Below the pieces are notes generated by a model. The model saw nothing but the letters and a program-made list of their open reading frames with translations. It was not told where the DNA came from and made no database searches. From RGIG2161 sp964525525 (GTDB lineage Bacteria > Bacillota > Clostridia > Oscillospirales > CAG-272), in NCBI GenBank assembly GCA_964525525.1, contig CAZGHD010000005.1, positions 1 to 33,296 on the forward strand: a stretch of DNA of 33,296 bases. The letters are read 5' to 3'. Every line of letters begins with the position of its first letter. Within the stretch, counting starts at the first letter, position 1. Shown piece after piece: positions 24,081 to 32,177 of the stretch. Both the position numbers and the translations under genes were made by a program.

Positions 24081-25175
24081 ATGAAAGTAACCTTGCAAAA
24101 TCTTACCAAAGTATATCCTTCTCGGAGCAAAAAACAGCCGAGCGAAGTGATCGCCGTAAACGATTTTTCTTTTGAAATCGCGGACGGTCAGCTTATCGGA
24201 CTTCTCGGTCCTTCGGGATGCGGAAAATCCACTACGCTCAATCTTCTCTCCGGACTCCAGAAGCCCACGAGCGGAAAGATATTTTTCGGTGAAGATGACG
24301 TTACCGATCTGCCTGCGGAAAACCGCGGAGTAGGTCTTGTTTTTCAGAATTACGCGCTTTACCCTCATTTGACGGTAATGCAAAATATAACCTTCCCTCT
24401 CGAGAACAGAAAAGGAAAGGACAAACTCAAAAAATCGGAAATGCAAAAGATGGCACTCGAGGTCGCGCGTCTCGTGCAGATAGACGAGCTGATGGACAGA
24501 AAGCCGAGCGAGCTGTCCGGCGGTCAGCAGCAGCGAGTCGCTATTGCGAGAGCGCTTGTAAAAAATCCGCGCATTCTCCTGCTTGACGAGCCGCTGTCAA
24601 ACCTTGACGCAAGACTGCGTTTACAGACTCGCGAGGAGATAAGACGTATTCAGCGCTCAACCGGTATTACCACCATGTTCGTTACACACGACCAGGAGGA
24701 GGCTATGTCAATTTCCGACCTTATCGTGGTAATGAAGGACGGAGTGGTGCATCAGATAGGCAAACCGCAGGAGGTATACGACGATCCGACAGATCTGTTC
24801 GTCGCCAAGTTTCTCGGTACTCCCCCGATAAACGTGTTTGACGGCGAGATCAAAGACGGAAAGTTCTATATAGGCGACGAAGTTCAGCTTGATCTTCCCG
24901 GTCACGCAGACCGCTCGGTTGTAGCAGCGATTCGTCCCGAGGGATTTTATCTGTCTGACGAGGGTACTCTCACCTGCGCGCTTGATCGCGTTGAGGTAAT
25001 GGGGCGAGACATCAGCGTGGTCTCAAAGCACGCAAAATCTCAAAACGAGGTCATCCGTTCAATCGTCGGCTCGGATAGCATCGCGCAGATAAACGGCGCG
25101 AGTGTCAGATTTTCGATAAAGAAAAACAAGCTGTACCTGTTTGAGGTTCAAACGGGTGAGCGTATCAGATTCTGA
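24081..25175 (+). CDS. Sugar ABC transporter ATPase (MsmK/UgpC type)
   Basis: 364 residues; powers import through the two permeases encoded next. Walker A GPSGCGKST at 43-51, Q-loop Gln89 in VFQNYALYPHLT, ABC signature LSGGQQQRVAIARAL at 145-159, Walker B ILLLDEPLSNLDA at 165-177, and the H-loop FVTHDQEEAMS near 200-210. A C-terminal TOBE-type regulatory domain follows (about 240-360), as in ATPases of the carbohydrate CUT1 family. GAAAGGA precedes the ATG. Its stop is 16 bases before the first permease. Operon-encoded ATPases are less usual than shared MsmK in Bacillota, so this may be a dedicated one. Confidence 0.94.
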   Translation: MKVTLQNLTKVYPSRSKKQPSEVIAVNDFSFEIADGQLIGLLGPSGCGKSTTLNLLSGLQKPTSGKIFFGEDDVTDLPAENRGVGLVFQNYALYPHLTVMQNITFPLENRKGKDKLKKSEMQKMALEVARLVQIDELMDRKPSELSGGQQQRVAIARALVKNPRILLLDEPLSNLDARLRLQTREEIRRIQRSTGITTMFVTHDQEEAMSISDLIVVMKDGVVHQIGKPQEVYDDPTDLFVAKFLGTPPINVFDGEIKDGKFYIGDEVQLDLPGHADRSVVAAIRPEGFYLSDEGTLTCALDRVEVMGRDISVVSKHAKSQNEVIRSIVGSDSIAQINGASVRFSIKKNKLYLFEVQTGERIRF

Positions 25176-25191
25176 CACGGGAGACAAAACG

Positions 25192-26079
25192 ATGAAAAAT
25201 AATTTAAAAGCTTGGATGTACCTGTTGCCGTCCGCCGTTTTTCTCGGACTTTTTCTGGTATACCCGCTGATAGACGTGTTTATATATTCCTTTGAAGAAG
25301 GCTTCAACTTCGCATCGCAGTCTTATTTCGGTACGGGCATATATAATTTTTCCTACGTTTTGCGTGACCCGTATTTTCTTGCGGCAGTCAGAAATACCTT
25401 TATCTTGGTCGTGATAACCGTTCCCGTATCGACCGTGCTCGCTCTCGTTATCTCGACGGGACTTGCCTCGATAAAAAAGCTTCGCAACCTGTTCCAGACC
25501 ATATATTTTCTTCCTTACGTAACCAACACTCTTGCCGTCGGCTTGGTGTTTATGATTCTCTTTAAGCCCACGCCCTACTCAAACGGATTTATAAACCAGA
25601 TACTTTCGGTATTCGGCATATCTCCGATAGACTTTATAAGCGGCCCGTATTTTGCAAAAATGCTGGTGCTGTGTATCTATACCGTGTGGGTGGTGCTCCC
25701 GTTTAAGATACTGATTCTCACAGGCGCGCTCGCGTCGGTAGATCAAACGTATTACAACGCGGCAAAGGTAGACGGCACGTCCCGCTTCAGAACTTTCAGA
25801 AAGATCACTTTGCCGATGATTTCCCCCACCCTGTTTTATCTTATAATAACCGGATTTATCGGTGCGTTCAAGGCGTATTCCGATGCGGTGGCGCTGTTCG
25901 GCACAGATCTTAACGCCGCAGAAATGAACACGATAGTCGGATACATTTACGATATGCTTTACGGCAACTCGGGCGGATACCCCTCGTTTGCTTCCGCCGC
26001 CGCCGTGATACTTTTCGTCATAGTGCTGACTATCACCTGTATCAATCTGCTGGTCAGCAAAAAACACGTTCACTATTAA
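25192..26079 (+). CDS. Sugar ABC permease, UgpA/MalF type
   Basis: 295 residues from the ATG at 25192; an in-frame start at 25141 would overlap the ATPase and lacks a ribosome site (GGGAGA lies before 25192). Six hydrophobic segments, a signal-like first helix WMYLLPSAVFLGLFLVYPLIDVF, and the EAA loop YYNAAKVDGTSRFRTFRKITLPMISP at about 185-210, which contacts the ATPase. This is one of the two CUT1 inner-membrane subunits. It is preceded by the ATPase and followed after 12 bases by the partner permease. Confidence 0.93.
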   Translation: MKNNLKAWMYLLPSAVFLGLFLVYPLIDVFIYSFEEGFNFASQSYFGTGIYNFSYVLRDPYFLAAVRNTFILVVITVPVSTVLALVISTGLASIKKLRNLFQTIYFLPYVTNTLAVGLVFMILFKPTPYSNGFINQILSVFGISPIDFISGPYFAKMLVLCIYTVWVVLPFKILILTGALASVDQTYYNAAKVDGTSRFRTFRKITLPMISPTLFYLIITGFIGAFKAYSDAVALFGTDLNAAEMNTIVGYIYDMLYGNSGGYPSFASAAAVILFVIVLTITCINLLVSKKHVHY

Positions 26080-26091
26080 GGAGGCAGTCCC

Positions 26092-26955
26092 GTGACATAC
26101 GAAAACACAGAGAAAAAAGCGCGGGCGCGCTCCACTGTACTAAAAGTATTTATTTACGCTATGCTTACCCTGTGGGCGGTTGCAGTACTGTTCCCGTTTT
26201 ACTGGATGATACTGACCTCCTTCAAAAGCTACGGCGCATACAACGCAGAATGGGTACCAAAGCTGTTTACAACCTCGCCGACCTTAGAAAACTATCAGTC
26301 GGCGTTCACCGCAGTCCCTCTGCTTGACTATCTTTTTAACACTCTTATATTCACCGTTCTTACTACCGCTATAATGATGGTAGTCACGGTCAGCGCGGCG
26401 TTTGCGTTCTCAAGACTTGAGTTCAAAGGCAAAAACGTGATATTCACACTGTTTCTCGCGCTTATGATGATCCCGAGCGAGCTTGTCGTTATAACCAATT
26501 ACGTCACCATAACAAACTGGGATTTGAGAAACACGTTTACGGGACTAATTCTCCCGTCTGTCGCATCGGTTTTCTACATATATTTACTTAAAGAAAACTT
26601 TTCTCAAGTACCGAACGAGCTTTACTACGCCGCAAAGGTTGACGGCACGTCAGACCTCAAATATCTTCTCAAAGTAATGATCCCCGTATGCCGTCCTACT
26701 ATCGTTACAATCGCGATACTGAAAATAATCGAATGCTGGAACTCCTACATCTGGCCCCGCCTCGTCACCGACGAACAGGCTTATTTCCTGGTTTCAAACG
26801 GAATACAGGAGATCAGGGAAAACGGCTTCGGACGCGAAAATATCCCCGCGATGATGGCGGCAGTGGTAGTAATATCCGTTCCGCTTATCATTCTGTTCCT
26901 TATTTTCAGAAAGAAGATAATGGCGGGCGTTTCGAGAGGAGGTCTCAAGGGATGA
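26092..26955 (+). CDS. Sugar ABC permease, UgpE/MalG type
   Basis: 287 residues starting with GTG at 26092, which has AAGGAGG 7 bases upstream. It shows six membrane segments, the FPFYWMILTSFKSYGAYN motif of MalG-like permeases near residue 40, and the EAA loop YYAAKVDGTSDLKYLLKVMIPVCRP near 182-206. It pairs with the previous permease. Its stop overlaps the start of the binding-protein gene in an ATGA junction, so the two are coupled. Confidence 0.93.
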   Translation: MTYENTEKKARARSTVLKVFIYAMLTLWAVAVLFPFYWMILTSFKSYGAYNAEWVPKLFTTSPTLENYQSAFTAVPLLDYLFNTLIFTVLTTAIMMVVTVSAAFAFSRLEFKGKNVIFTLFLALMMIPSELVVITNYVTITNWDLRNTFTGLILPSVASVFYIYLLKENFSQVPNELYYAAKVDGTSDLKYLLKVMIPVCRPTIVTIAILKIIECWNSYIWPRLVTDEQAYFLVSNGIQEIRENGFGRENIPAMMAAVVVISVPLIILFLIFRKKIMAGVSRGGLKG

Positions 26956-28547
26956 AAAAATTCCTCTCTGTCTTACTTCTCATTATTCTACTCGTCACCC
27001 TGCCCTCCTGCCATGGCACGAAAGAGAAAAAAGCGTTTGAGATCCCAAGCGAATTTGACACCTCAAGAGATTACGAGATCTCTTTCTGGGCAAAAAACGA
27101 CACCAATATGACGCAGGTGGAAATCTACAAAGACGCAATAGCCGATTTTGAGGCACTTTACCCTAACATAAAGGTAAATCTCCGTCTTTATACCGACTAC
27201 GGTAAGATCTACAACGACGTTATCACAAACATAGCAACAAGCACCACGCCGAACGTGTGCATAACCTATCCCGACCACATAGCAACGTATCTGACGGGTG
27301 AGGATACGGTAGTGCCGCTTGGCGAATTGTTCTCCGACAAAAAATACGGACTTGGCGGAAGCGAGCTTAAATTCGACTCCCCCAAAAAGGACGAGATAGT
27401 TCCCGAGTTTCTGTCCGAATGTGAATTTAACGGCGACTATTACGCGATCCCGTATATGCGCTCCACCGAGGCGTGCTACGTCAACAAAACTTACGTTGAA
27501 AAGCTCGGATTCACCCTGCCGGAAACCCTGACGTGGGATTTCATATGGGAGGTATCCGAAGCAGCAATGGCGCAGGATGCAGACGGTAATTTCACCGTCA
27601 ACGGTCAGAAGGTGCTCGTTCCGTTCATCTACAAATCCACCGACAACATGATGATACAGTACCTCGCGCAAAAAGACGCAGAGTATTCAAATCAGCTTGG
27701 TGAGATCAAGATATTCAACAGCGACACCACAGAATTTCTGTACACCATCGCCGAGCACTCGACAAGCAAATCGTTTAATACCTTCAAGAGAATCGGCTAT
27801 CCCGCAAACTACTTAAACGCAGGTCAGTGCATTTTCGCGATAGACTCCACCGCAGGCGCTACCTGGATGGGCTCTGACGCTCCGCTTGTAGACATCGCGG
27901 AGGACAGACTGGTTGATTTCGAGACCGCTGTAATGACAATCCCGCAAGTTGACCCCGAAAACCCTAAAATGATCTCTCAGGGACCGTCTATATGCGTGTT
28001 TAACCGTGAAGACCCGCAGGAGGTTCTTGCATCGTGGATGTTCGCGCAGTATATGCTTACAAACGAAGTACAGATAGCGTATTCGCAGACAGAGGGTTAC
28101 GCCCCGGTAACTTCAAAGGCACAGAATTCGGAAGAATATGTAGACTATCTCTCCCGCGAGGGCGAGGATGACGAGCTCTATTACGACGTAAAGCTCAAAG
28201 CTACCAAGCTGCTGCTCGACAACGTGGAAAACACCTTCGTCACTTCCGTGTTCAACGGTTCAGCATCTCTGCGTAACGCCGCGGGACAGCTTATCGAGGA
28301 GGTAAACCTCAGCGCACGCCGAAGCGAAACGATAGACGACGCATATATTTCAGACCTCTACGATGAGGTCACCGCTCTTTACCGTCTTGACGGAATAAGC
28401 ACCGCATCCGGCAAGATAACTCTCGGTGAAATGCCCACGTCTTCCAAGATTTTGATCGGCGCGATCGCGATTTGCTGGGTTTGCATGGGAATTTATGTCG
28501 TAATAAACAAAATAAAAAGCAAAAAAACCCAAAAAATCTCTCTATAA
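26952..28547 (+). CDS. Sugar-binding lipoprotein with C-terminal transmembrane helix
   Basis: 531 residues from the ATG at 26952, the ATGA overlap with the permease; a longer in-frame start inside that gene is not real. Signal peptide with lipobox LPSC, Cys20. The rest is a family-1 solute-binding protein (YEISFWAKNDTN, VEIYKDAIADFEALYPNIKVNLRLYTDYGKI, NGDYYAIPYMRSTEACYVNKTYVEKLGF). Such proteins usually end with the second lobe. This one continues with a membrane helix, SSKILIGAIAICWVCMGIYVVI (about 497-518), and a lysine-rich tail. It would be tethered at both ends. The ligand is unknown; catabolic neighbours suggest an oligosaccharide. No strong terminator follows. Confidence 0.9.
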   Translation: MKKFLSVLLLIILLVTLPSCHGTKEKKAFEIPSEFDTSRDYEISFWAKNDTNMTQVEIYKDAIADFEALYPNIKVNLRLYTDYGKIYNDVITNIATSTTPNVCITYPDHIATYLTGEDTVVPLGELFSDKKYGLGGSELKFDSPKKDEIVPEFLSECEFNGDYYAIPYMRSTEACYVNKTYVEKLGFTLPETLTWDFIWEVSEAAMAQDADGNFTVNGQKVLVPFIYKSTDNMMIQYLAQKDAEYSNQLGEIKIFNSDTTEFLYTIAEHSTSKSFNTFKRIGYPANYLNAGQCIFAIDSTAGATWMGSDAPLVDIAEDRLVDFETAVMTIPQVDPENPKMISQGPSICVFNREDPQEVLASWMFAQYMLTNEVQIAYSQTEGYAPVTSKAQNSEEYVDYLSREGEDDELYYDVKLKATKLLLDNVENTFVTSVFNGSASLRNAAGQLIEEVNLSARRSETIDDAYISDLYDEVTALYRLDGISTASGKITLGEMPTSSKILIGAIAICWVCMGIYVVINKIKSKKTQKISL

Positions 28548-28551
28548 AATA

Positions 28552-28579
28552 TTGATTTTACAAAAATAAAATGTATAAT
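28552..28579 (+). promoter_or_regulatory. Promoter of the OB-like lipoprotein gene
   Basis: TTGATT (28552-28557), a 16-base spacer, TATAAT (28574-28579), about 60 bases before the ATG. Confidence 0.55.
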
Positions 28580-28642
28580 ATAACTTAACAGTATATTTTG
28601 CAGAAATTGCATAATAACTAGTTCTTTTAAGGAGAAAACAAA

Positions 28643-29413
28643 ATGAAAAAAATTCTTGCAATACTTCTCGCTCTTACAATGGTAATGGCTTTTGCCGCTT
28701 GTAACGAACCCGAGCAGCCCAACACCGACGCAGACACCACCGTAGCTGATACTACCGTGGCTGACACCACCGTTGCAGACACCGACGATACTCCCTCCGA
28801 CGTAAAGGTTATGACTCACGAAGAGTACATGGCTGCAGAGATCGACGCTGAAGTTGTCGTTGAGACCTACGTTCAGGCTCACCAGTCTTGGTGGGACAAC
28901 AAGGTAACCGTTTACTGTCAGAGCCCTGACGGCGCATACTTCGTATATGAGCTTGCTTGTACCGAAGAGGATGCAGCTAAACTCGTTCCCGGTACCAAGA
29001 TCAGAGTTACCGGTACCAAGGGCGCTTGGGAAGGCGAGATCGAGATCATGGGCGGCACCTTTGAGTTCGTTGAAGGCGGAGACACCTTCATCGCTGAAGC
29101 ATTTGACGCTACCGCGCTTCTCGGCACCGACGAGCTTATCGACCATCAGAACGAGCTCGTAGCATTCAAGGGTCTTACCGTTAAGACTATCGAGTACAAG
29201 AACGGCGAACCCGGTGACGACATCTACCTCACTCTCACTCTTGGCGAAGCTGACTATTCCTTCTGCGTTGAGATCTATCTCACCGGCGCTGACAGCGACG
29301 TTTACACTACCGTTGGAACTCTCAAAGAGGGTGACGTAGTTAACGTTGAAGCTTTCCTTTACTGGTATCAGGGTGCTAACCCCCACGTTACCGCAATTGC
29401 TATCGCTGAGTAA
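28643..29413 (+). CDS. Secreted lipoprotein, OB-fold-like, function unknown
   Basis: 256 residues. Lipoprotein signal with lipobox AFAAC, Cys20, then an acidic Thr/Asp-rich linker with a tandem repeat of ADTTV (about 30-47). The body has two similar beta-rich sections (VVVETYVQAHQSWWDNKVTVYCQSPDGAYFVYELACTEEDA and LVAFKGLTVKTIEYKNGEPGDDIYLTLTLG), each with the strand order of OB-fold domains, suggesting an internal duplication. Homologues of this kind are common in Clostridia without known function. AAGGAG precedes the ATG. Codon use is strongly biased towards C/T-ending codons typical of high expression, and it has its own promoter and strong terminator. Confidence 0.75.
   Translation: MKKILAILLALTMVMAFAACNEPEQPNTDADTTVADTTVADTTVADTDDTPSDVKVMTHEEYMAAEIDAEVVVETYVQAHQSWWDNKVTVYCQSPDGAYFVYELACTEEDAAKLVPGTKIRVTGTKGAWEGEIEIMGGTFEFVEGGDTFIAEAFDATALLGTDELIDHQNELVAFKGLTVKTIEYKNGEPGDDIYLTLTLGEADYSFCVEIYLTGADSDVYTTVGTLKEGDVVNVEAFLYWYQGANPHVTAIAIAE
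28730..28789 (+). repeat. Four tandem 15-bp repeats in the lipoprotein linker
   Basis: Units beginning GCAGACACCACCGTA and close variants at 28730, 28745, 28760 and 28775, the last degenerate; they encode ADTTV. A coding low-complexity linker, likely prone to slippage. Confidence 0.8.
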
Positions 29414-29423
29414 TTTATGTATT

Positions 29424-29461
29424 AAAAAGAGTGTTTCCCCAAAAGGAAACACTCTTTTTTT
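29424..29461 (+). terminator. Terminator after the OB-like lipoprotein gene
   Basis: A perfect 15-bp stem, AAAAAGAGTGTTTCC (29424-29438) / GGAAACACTCTTTTT (29445-29459), a CCAAAA loop and a T-run. Confidence 0.92.
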
Positions 29462-29470
29462 CATCTTAAA

Positions 29471-29499
29471 TTGACTTTTCTCAAAATAAGTGATAGAAT
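29471..29499 (+). promoter_or_regulatory. Promoter of the nanA-like operon
   Basis: TTGACT (29471-29476), a 17-base spacer, TAGAAT (29494-29499), about 40 bases before the ATG. Confidence 0.6.
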
Positions 29500-29539
29500 A
29501 TAGACAATTAATATAAAACCATAAAATCGGAGAAATAAG

Positions 29540-30421
29540 ATGGAAAACAATTTTAAGGGAATATACACTGCCCTTCTTACCCCGTTTGATAAAAACGACA
29601 AAATAAACGAAAAAGAGCTTGAAAAGCTGATCAAATTCAACGTTGATATGGGCATCAAAGGATTTTACGTCGGAGGCAGTACCGCCGAGGCGTTTCTGCT
29701 TTCCCGTGACGAGCGCAAGCAGATAATGGATATAGTCAAATCAACAGCACCCGACAAAACTCTTATCGCGCATATCGGCTCGATAAGCGAAGCTGAGGCT
29801 CTCGACCTCGCGCACCACGCTAAAAAACTCGGATACGACGCAATATCCTCGGTAGCTCCGTTCTACTATAAATTCTCCTTTGAGGAAATAAAGAACTACT
29901 ATTTCCGTTTGGCAGACGCAACGGGAATGAAAATGCTGGTCTATCACTTCCCTGCCTTCTCCGGCGTTAATATGGGCGCAGGCGAGCTTGGTACGTTTTT
30001 GTCTGATGACAGAGTACTCGGTATAAAATTCACCTCAAACGACTTCTTCACCCTTGAGCAGTGCAAGTCCTGCTTCCCGGACAAAGTAGTGTTTAACGGC
30101 TTTGACGAGATGTTCCTCTCAGGACTCTCAATGGGAGCTGACGGCGGCGTTGGAAGCACCTACAACTTCATGGCTGACAAGTTCGTAGCTATACAAAAGC
30201 TGTTTTCAGAGTGCAAGATCGCCGAAGCGCAAAAGATACAAAAAGAGGCAAACCGCATCATAACGATACTTTGCAAGATCGGCGTAATGCAGGCAGAAAA
30301 AGAGGTACTCAATCAGCTCGGCTTTGATTTCGGAATCTGCCGTAAACCGTTCGGTGAGCCGACAGATGAACAGAAACAACTCATAGCAAAAGAAATAATT
30401 CCGTTTATAAAAAGCAAATAA
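29540..30421 (+). CDS. nanA: N-acetylneuraminate-lyase-like aldolase (DHDPS/NAL family)
   Basis: 293 residues, the family length. A class I aldolase that would split N-acetylneuraminate, or a related 2-keto acid, into ManNAc-type sugar and pyruvate. Seen: YVGGSTAEAF with Ser47-Thr48 for the pyruvate carboxylate, catalytic Tyr135 (VYHFPAFSG), Schiff-base Lys163 (GIKFTSND), and GFDEMFLSGLSMGADGGVGSTYN with Asp189 and Glu190, which bind the sialic acid glycerol side chain in known NALs. Glycine 49 of the usual STGE is Ala here, an unusual change. AGAAATAAG precedes the ATG. It heads a three-gene operon with two TIM-barrel sugar isomerases; no nanE or nanK is in view, so a different keto-sugar acid remains possible. 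Confidence 0.82.
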   Translation: MENNFKGIYTALLTPFDKNDKINEKELEKLIKFNVDMGIKGFYVGGSTAEAFLLSRDERKQIMDIVKSTAPDKTLIAHIGSISEAEALDLAHHAKKLGYDAISSVAPFYYKFSFEEIKNYYFRLADATGMKMLVYHFPAFSGVNMGAGELGTFLSDDRVLGIKFTSNDFFTLEQCKSCFPDKVVFNGFDEMFLSGLSMGADGGVGSTYNFMADKFVAIQKLFSECKIAEAQKIQKEANRIITILCKIGVMQAEKEVLNQLGFDFGICRKPFGEPTDEQKQLIAKEIIPFIKSK

Positions 30422-30432
30422 GGAGGCACGAA

Positions 30433-31287
30433 ATGTATAACTTCCCGATAGGCGCAATGCTCAATTCCTTCCGTCTCCCCTTCCGCGAGGGAGTGGAAAA
30501 GGCAGCTTCCCTCGGTGTAAAGGGACTTCAGATGTACATGACAGGCGGAGATATGGATCCCGAAACTCTCTCTCCTGCAACTATAAAGGAACGTCTTGAC
30601 ATAATCAAATCAAACGGACTGGTCGTCTCCGCTATCTGCGGCGACCTCGGTCACGGATTCGGCGATCCCGAGACAAATCCGAAAAAAATCGAACGCTCAA
30701 AGCTGATTCTTGAGAAAACCCTGCTTTTTGAATCCAACGTAGTTACAACCCACATAGGAGTGGTTCCTCCCGACAAATCTCACCCGAGATACGCGATAAT
30801 GCAGGAAGCGTGCGCCACTCTTTCCGAATACGCAGATTCTCTCGGCGGTCATTTCGCGATAGAAACCGGTCCCGAGACCGCGGCAGTACTCAAGGATTTC
30901 CTTGACAGTCTCGGCTCGCGCGGCGTTGCGGTAAATCTTGACCCTGCCAATCTCGTTATGGTAACCGGCGACGATCCCGCAAAAGCGGTATACACGTTAA
31001 AGGATTATATCGTTCACACCCACGCAAAGGACGGCGTTAAGCTCCTTGACCGTGATCCCGAGATAATTTACGGCATCAGATCTCAATCTGACCTTGAGCA
31101 TCAAGGTCTCGCTTTTCAGGAAATGCCTCTCGGAAAAGGCGGCGTAGATTTTGACGCTTATCTCAAAGCACTTGAAGACGTCGGATTTAAGGGATTTCTT
31201 ACCATTGAGCGCGAAGTCGGCGACGATCCCGCGGCAGACATCGGGCTTGCGGTTAATTTCTTAAAGGACAAAATAAACAGTTTATAA
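30433..31287 (+). CDS. Sugar phosphate isomerase/epimerase-like TIM barrel
   Basis: 284 residues of the xylose-isomerase-like/AP-endonuclease-2 superfamily. Strands and metal-site residues are visible: IGAMLNSFRLPF, VKGLQMYMTGG, VVSAICGDLGHGF, VVTTHIGVVPPD, HFAIETGPETAAVL with a Glu, AVNLDPANLVM with an Asp, IVHTHAKDGVK with a His, and GFLTIERE with a Glu, so a divalent metal site is likely intact. GGAGG lies 7 bases before the ATG. It starts 11 bases after nanA and shares its transcript. It probably converts an aldose/ketose or sugar acid; substrate unknown. Confidence 0.85.
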   Translation: MYNFPIGAMLNSFRLPFREGVEKAASLGVKGLQMYMTGGDMDPETLSPATIKERLDIIKSNGLVVSAICGDLGHGFGDPETNPKKIERSKLILEKTLLFESNVVTTHIGVVPPDKSHPRYAIMQEACATLSEYADSLGGHFAIETGPETAAVLKDFLDSLGSRGVAVNLDPANLVMVTGDDPAKAVYTLKDYIVHTHAKDGVKLLDRDPEIIYGIRSQSDLEHQGLAFQEMPLGKGGVDFDAYLKALEDVGFKGFLTIEREVGDDPAADIGLAVNFLKDKINSL

Positions 31288-31302
31288 TAAGGCGGTCATA
31301 AA

Positions 31303-32136
31303 ATGAAAACATCTATTTCTTCATACAGTTTTGCAGTTACCGGTCAGCCGCAGATAAATCTGATAGAAAAAGCAAAGGCTCTCGGATTTGACGCGATCGA
31401 GTTTACCGATATAAGCCCGCTCGACGGTAAAAGCGAGCTTGAAACCGCAAAAATCCTGCGCGAAACGGCAGACAAAGTAGGTATAGAAATCTCCTGCAAC
31501 TCTGTCGGCGCCGATCTTCTCTGCAAAGACGTCAAAGCGGAGATCGCCCGCGTAAAAGCAAAGGTAGACGTAGCCGAAGCTCTCGGCGTAAAAATGATGC
31601 GTCACGATGCCACCTTCCGTACTCCCGCAGGCGGAAAAGGCTTTATCAACGTTGTGGGCGGTATTGCGGACGCTTGCCGCGAGATAACCGAATATGCGGC
31701 TCAAAAAGGGATCAAAACTATGGTAGAAAACCACGGTATGTTCTGCCAGGATTCCGACCGCGTTGAGCTTCTCGTAAACACCGTAGATCACCCCAATTTC
31801 GGCATCCAGCTTGACGTAGGTAACTTCCTCTGCGTTGACGAGGATCCCGGTACAGCGGTCGGCAGATGCGCTAAATACGCGTTTAACGTCCACATAAAGG
31901 ATTTCCTTTATAAATCGGGCGAGGCAGGCTCTCCCGGCGAAGGATGGATACATACCCGTGGCGGTTCTTACATAAGAGGAACTATCGCAGGACACGGAGT
32001 AGTGCCGATAAGACAGTGCGTAGAGGCGGTAAAACGCGCAGGCTATGACGGATACCTCACACTCGAGTTTGAAGGTCTTGAACGCATTGACAGTGCCCTC
32101 AAGCTCGGATACGAGTATATAAAAACTCTTCTGTGA
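31303..32136 (+). CDS. Second sugar phosphate isomerase/epimerase-like TIM barrel
   Basis: 277 residues, same superfamily as the previous gene but clearly different in sequence. KTSISSYSFAV, FDAIEFTDISPL, ISCNSVGADLL, VKMMRHDATF, IKTMVENHGMFCQ with a Glu, FGIQLDVGNFLC with an Asp, AFNVHIKDFLY with a His, and YLTLEFEGLE with a Glu give a likely intact metal site. AAGGCGG precedes the ATG at 31303. It is the last gene of the operon, ended by the hairpin at 32142-32173. Two isomerases in a row with an aldolase suggests successive steps on one sugar. Confidence 0.85.
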   Translation: MKTSISSYSFAVTGQPQINLIEKAKALGFDAIEFTDISPLDGKSELETAKILRETADKVGIEISCNSVGADLLCKDVKAEIARVKAKVDVAEALGVKMMRHDATFRTPAGGKGFINVVGGIADACREITEYAAQKGIKTMVENHGMFCQDSDRVELLVNTVDHPNFGIQLDVGNFLCVDEDPGTAVGRCAKYAFNVHIKDFLYKSGEAGSPGEGWIHTRGGSYIRGTIAGHGVVPIRQCVEAVKRAGYDGYLTLEFEGLERIDSALKLGYEYIKTLL

Positions 32137-32141
32137 CACAT

Positions 32142-32173
32142 AAAAAACGCATTGCGAAGCAATGCGTTTTTTT
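32142..32173. terminator. Bidirectional terminator, isomerase / symporter
   Basis: A 14-bp perfect stem, AAAAAACGCATTGC (32142-32155) / GCAATGCGTTTTTT (32159-32172), with a GAA loop, between convergent genes. Confidence 0.9.
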
Positions 32174-32177
32174 ATAT

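Noticed and set aside
26688..26951. Extended start of the sugar-binding protein
   Set aside because: Overlaps the permease in another frame; the ATGA junction at 26952 starts a proper lipoprotein signal.
28730..28789. Short tandem repeats as a CRISPR-like array
   Set aside because: Contiguous 15-bp in-frame coding repeats without spacers.
28493..29464. 323-codon ORF antisense to the OB-like lipoprotein
   Set aside because: Runs through the terminator and promoter of the real gene; low-complexity Ser/Val translation and no start signals.
31321..32139. 272-codon ORF antisense to the second isomerase
   Set aside because: Shadow of a conserved TIM-barrel gene; no family features.
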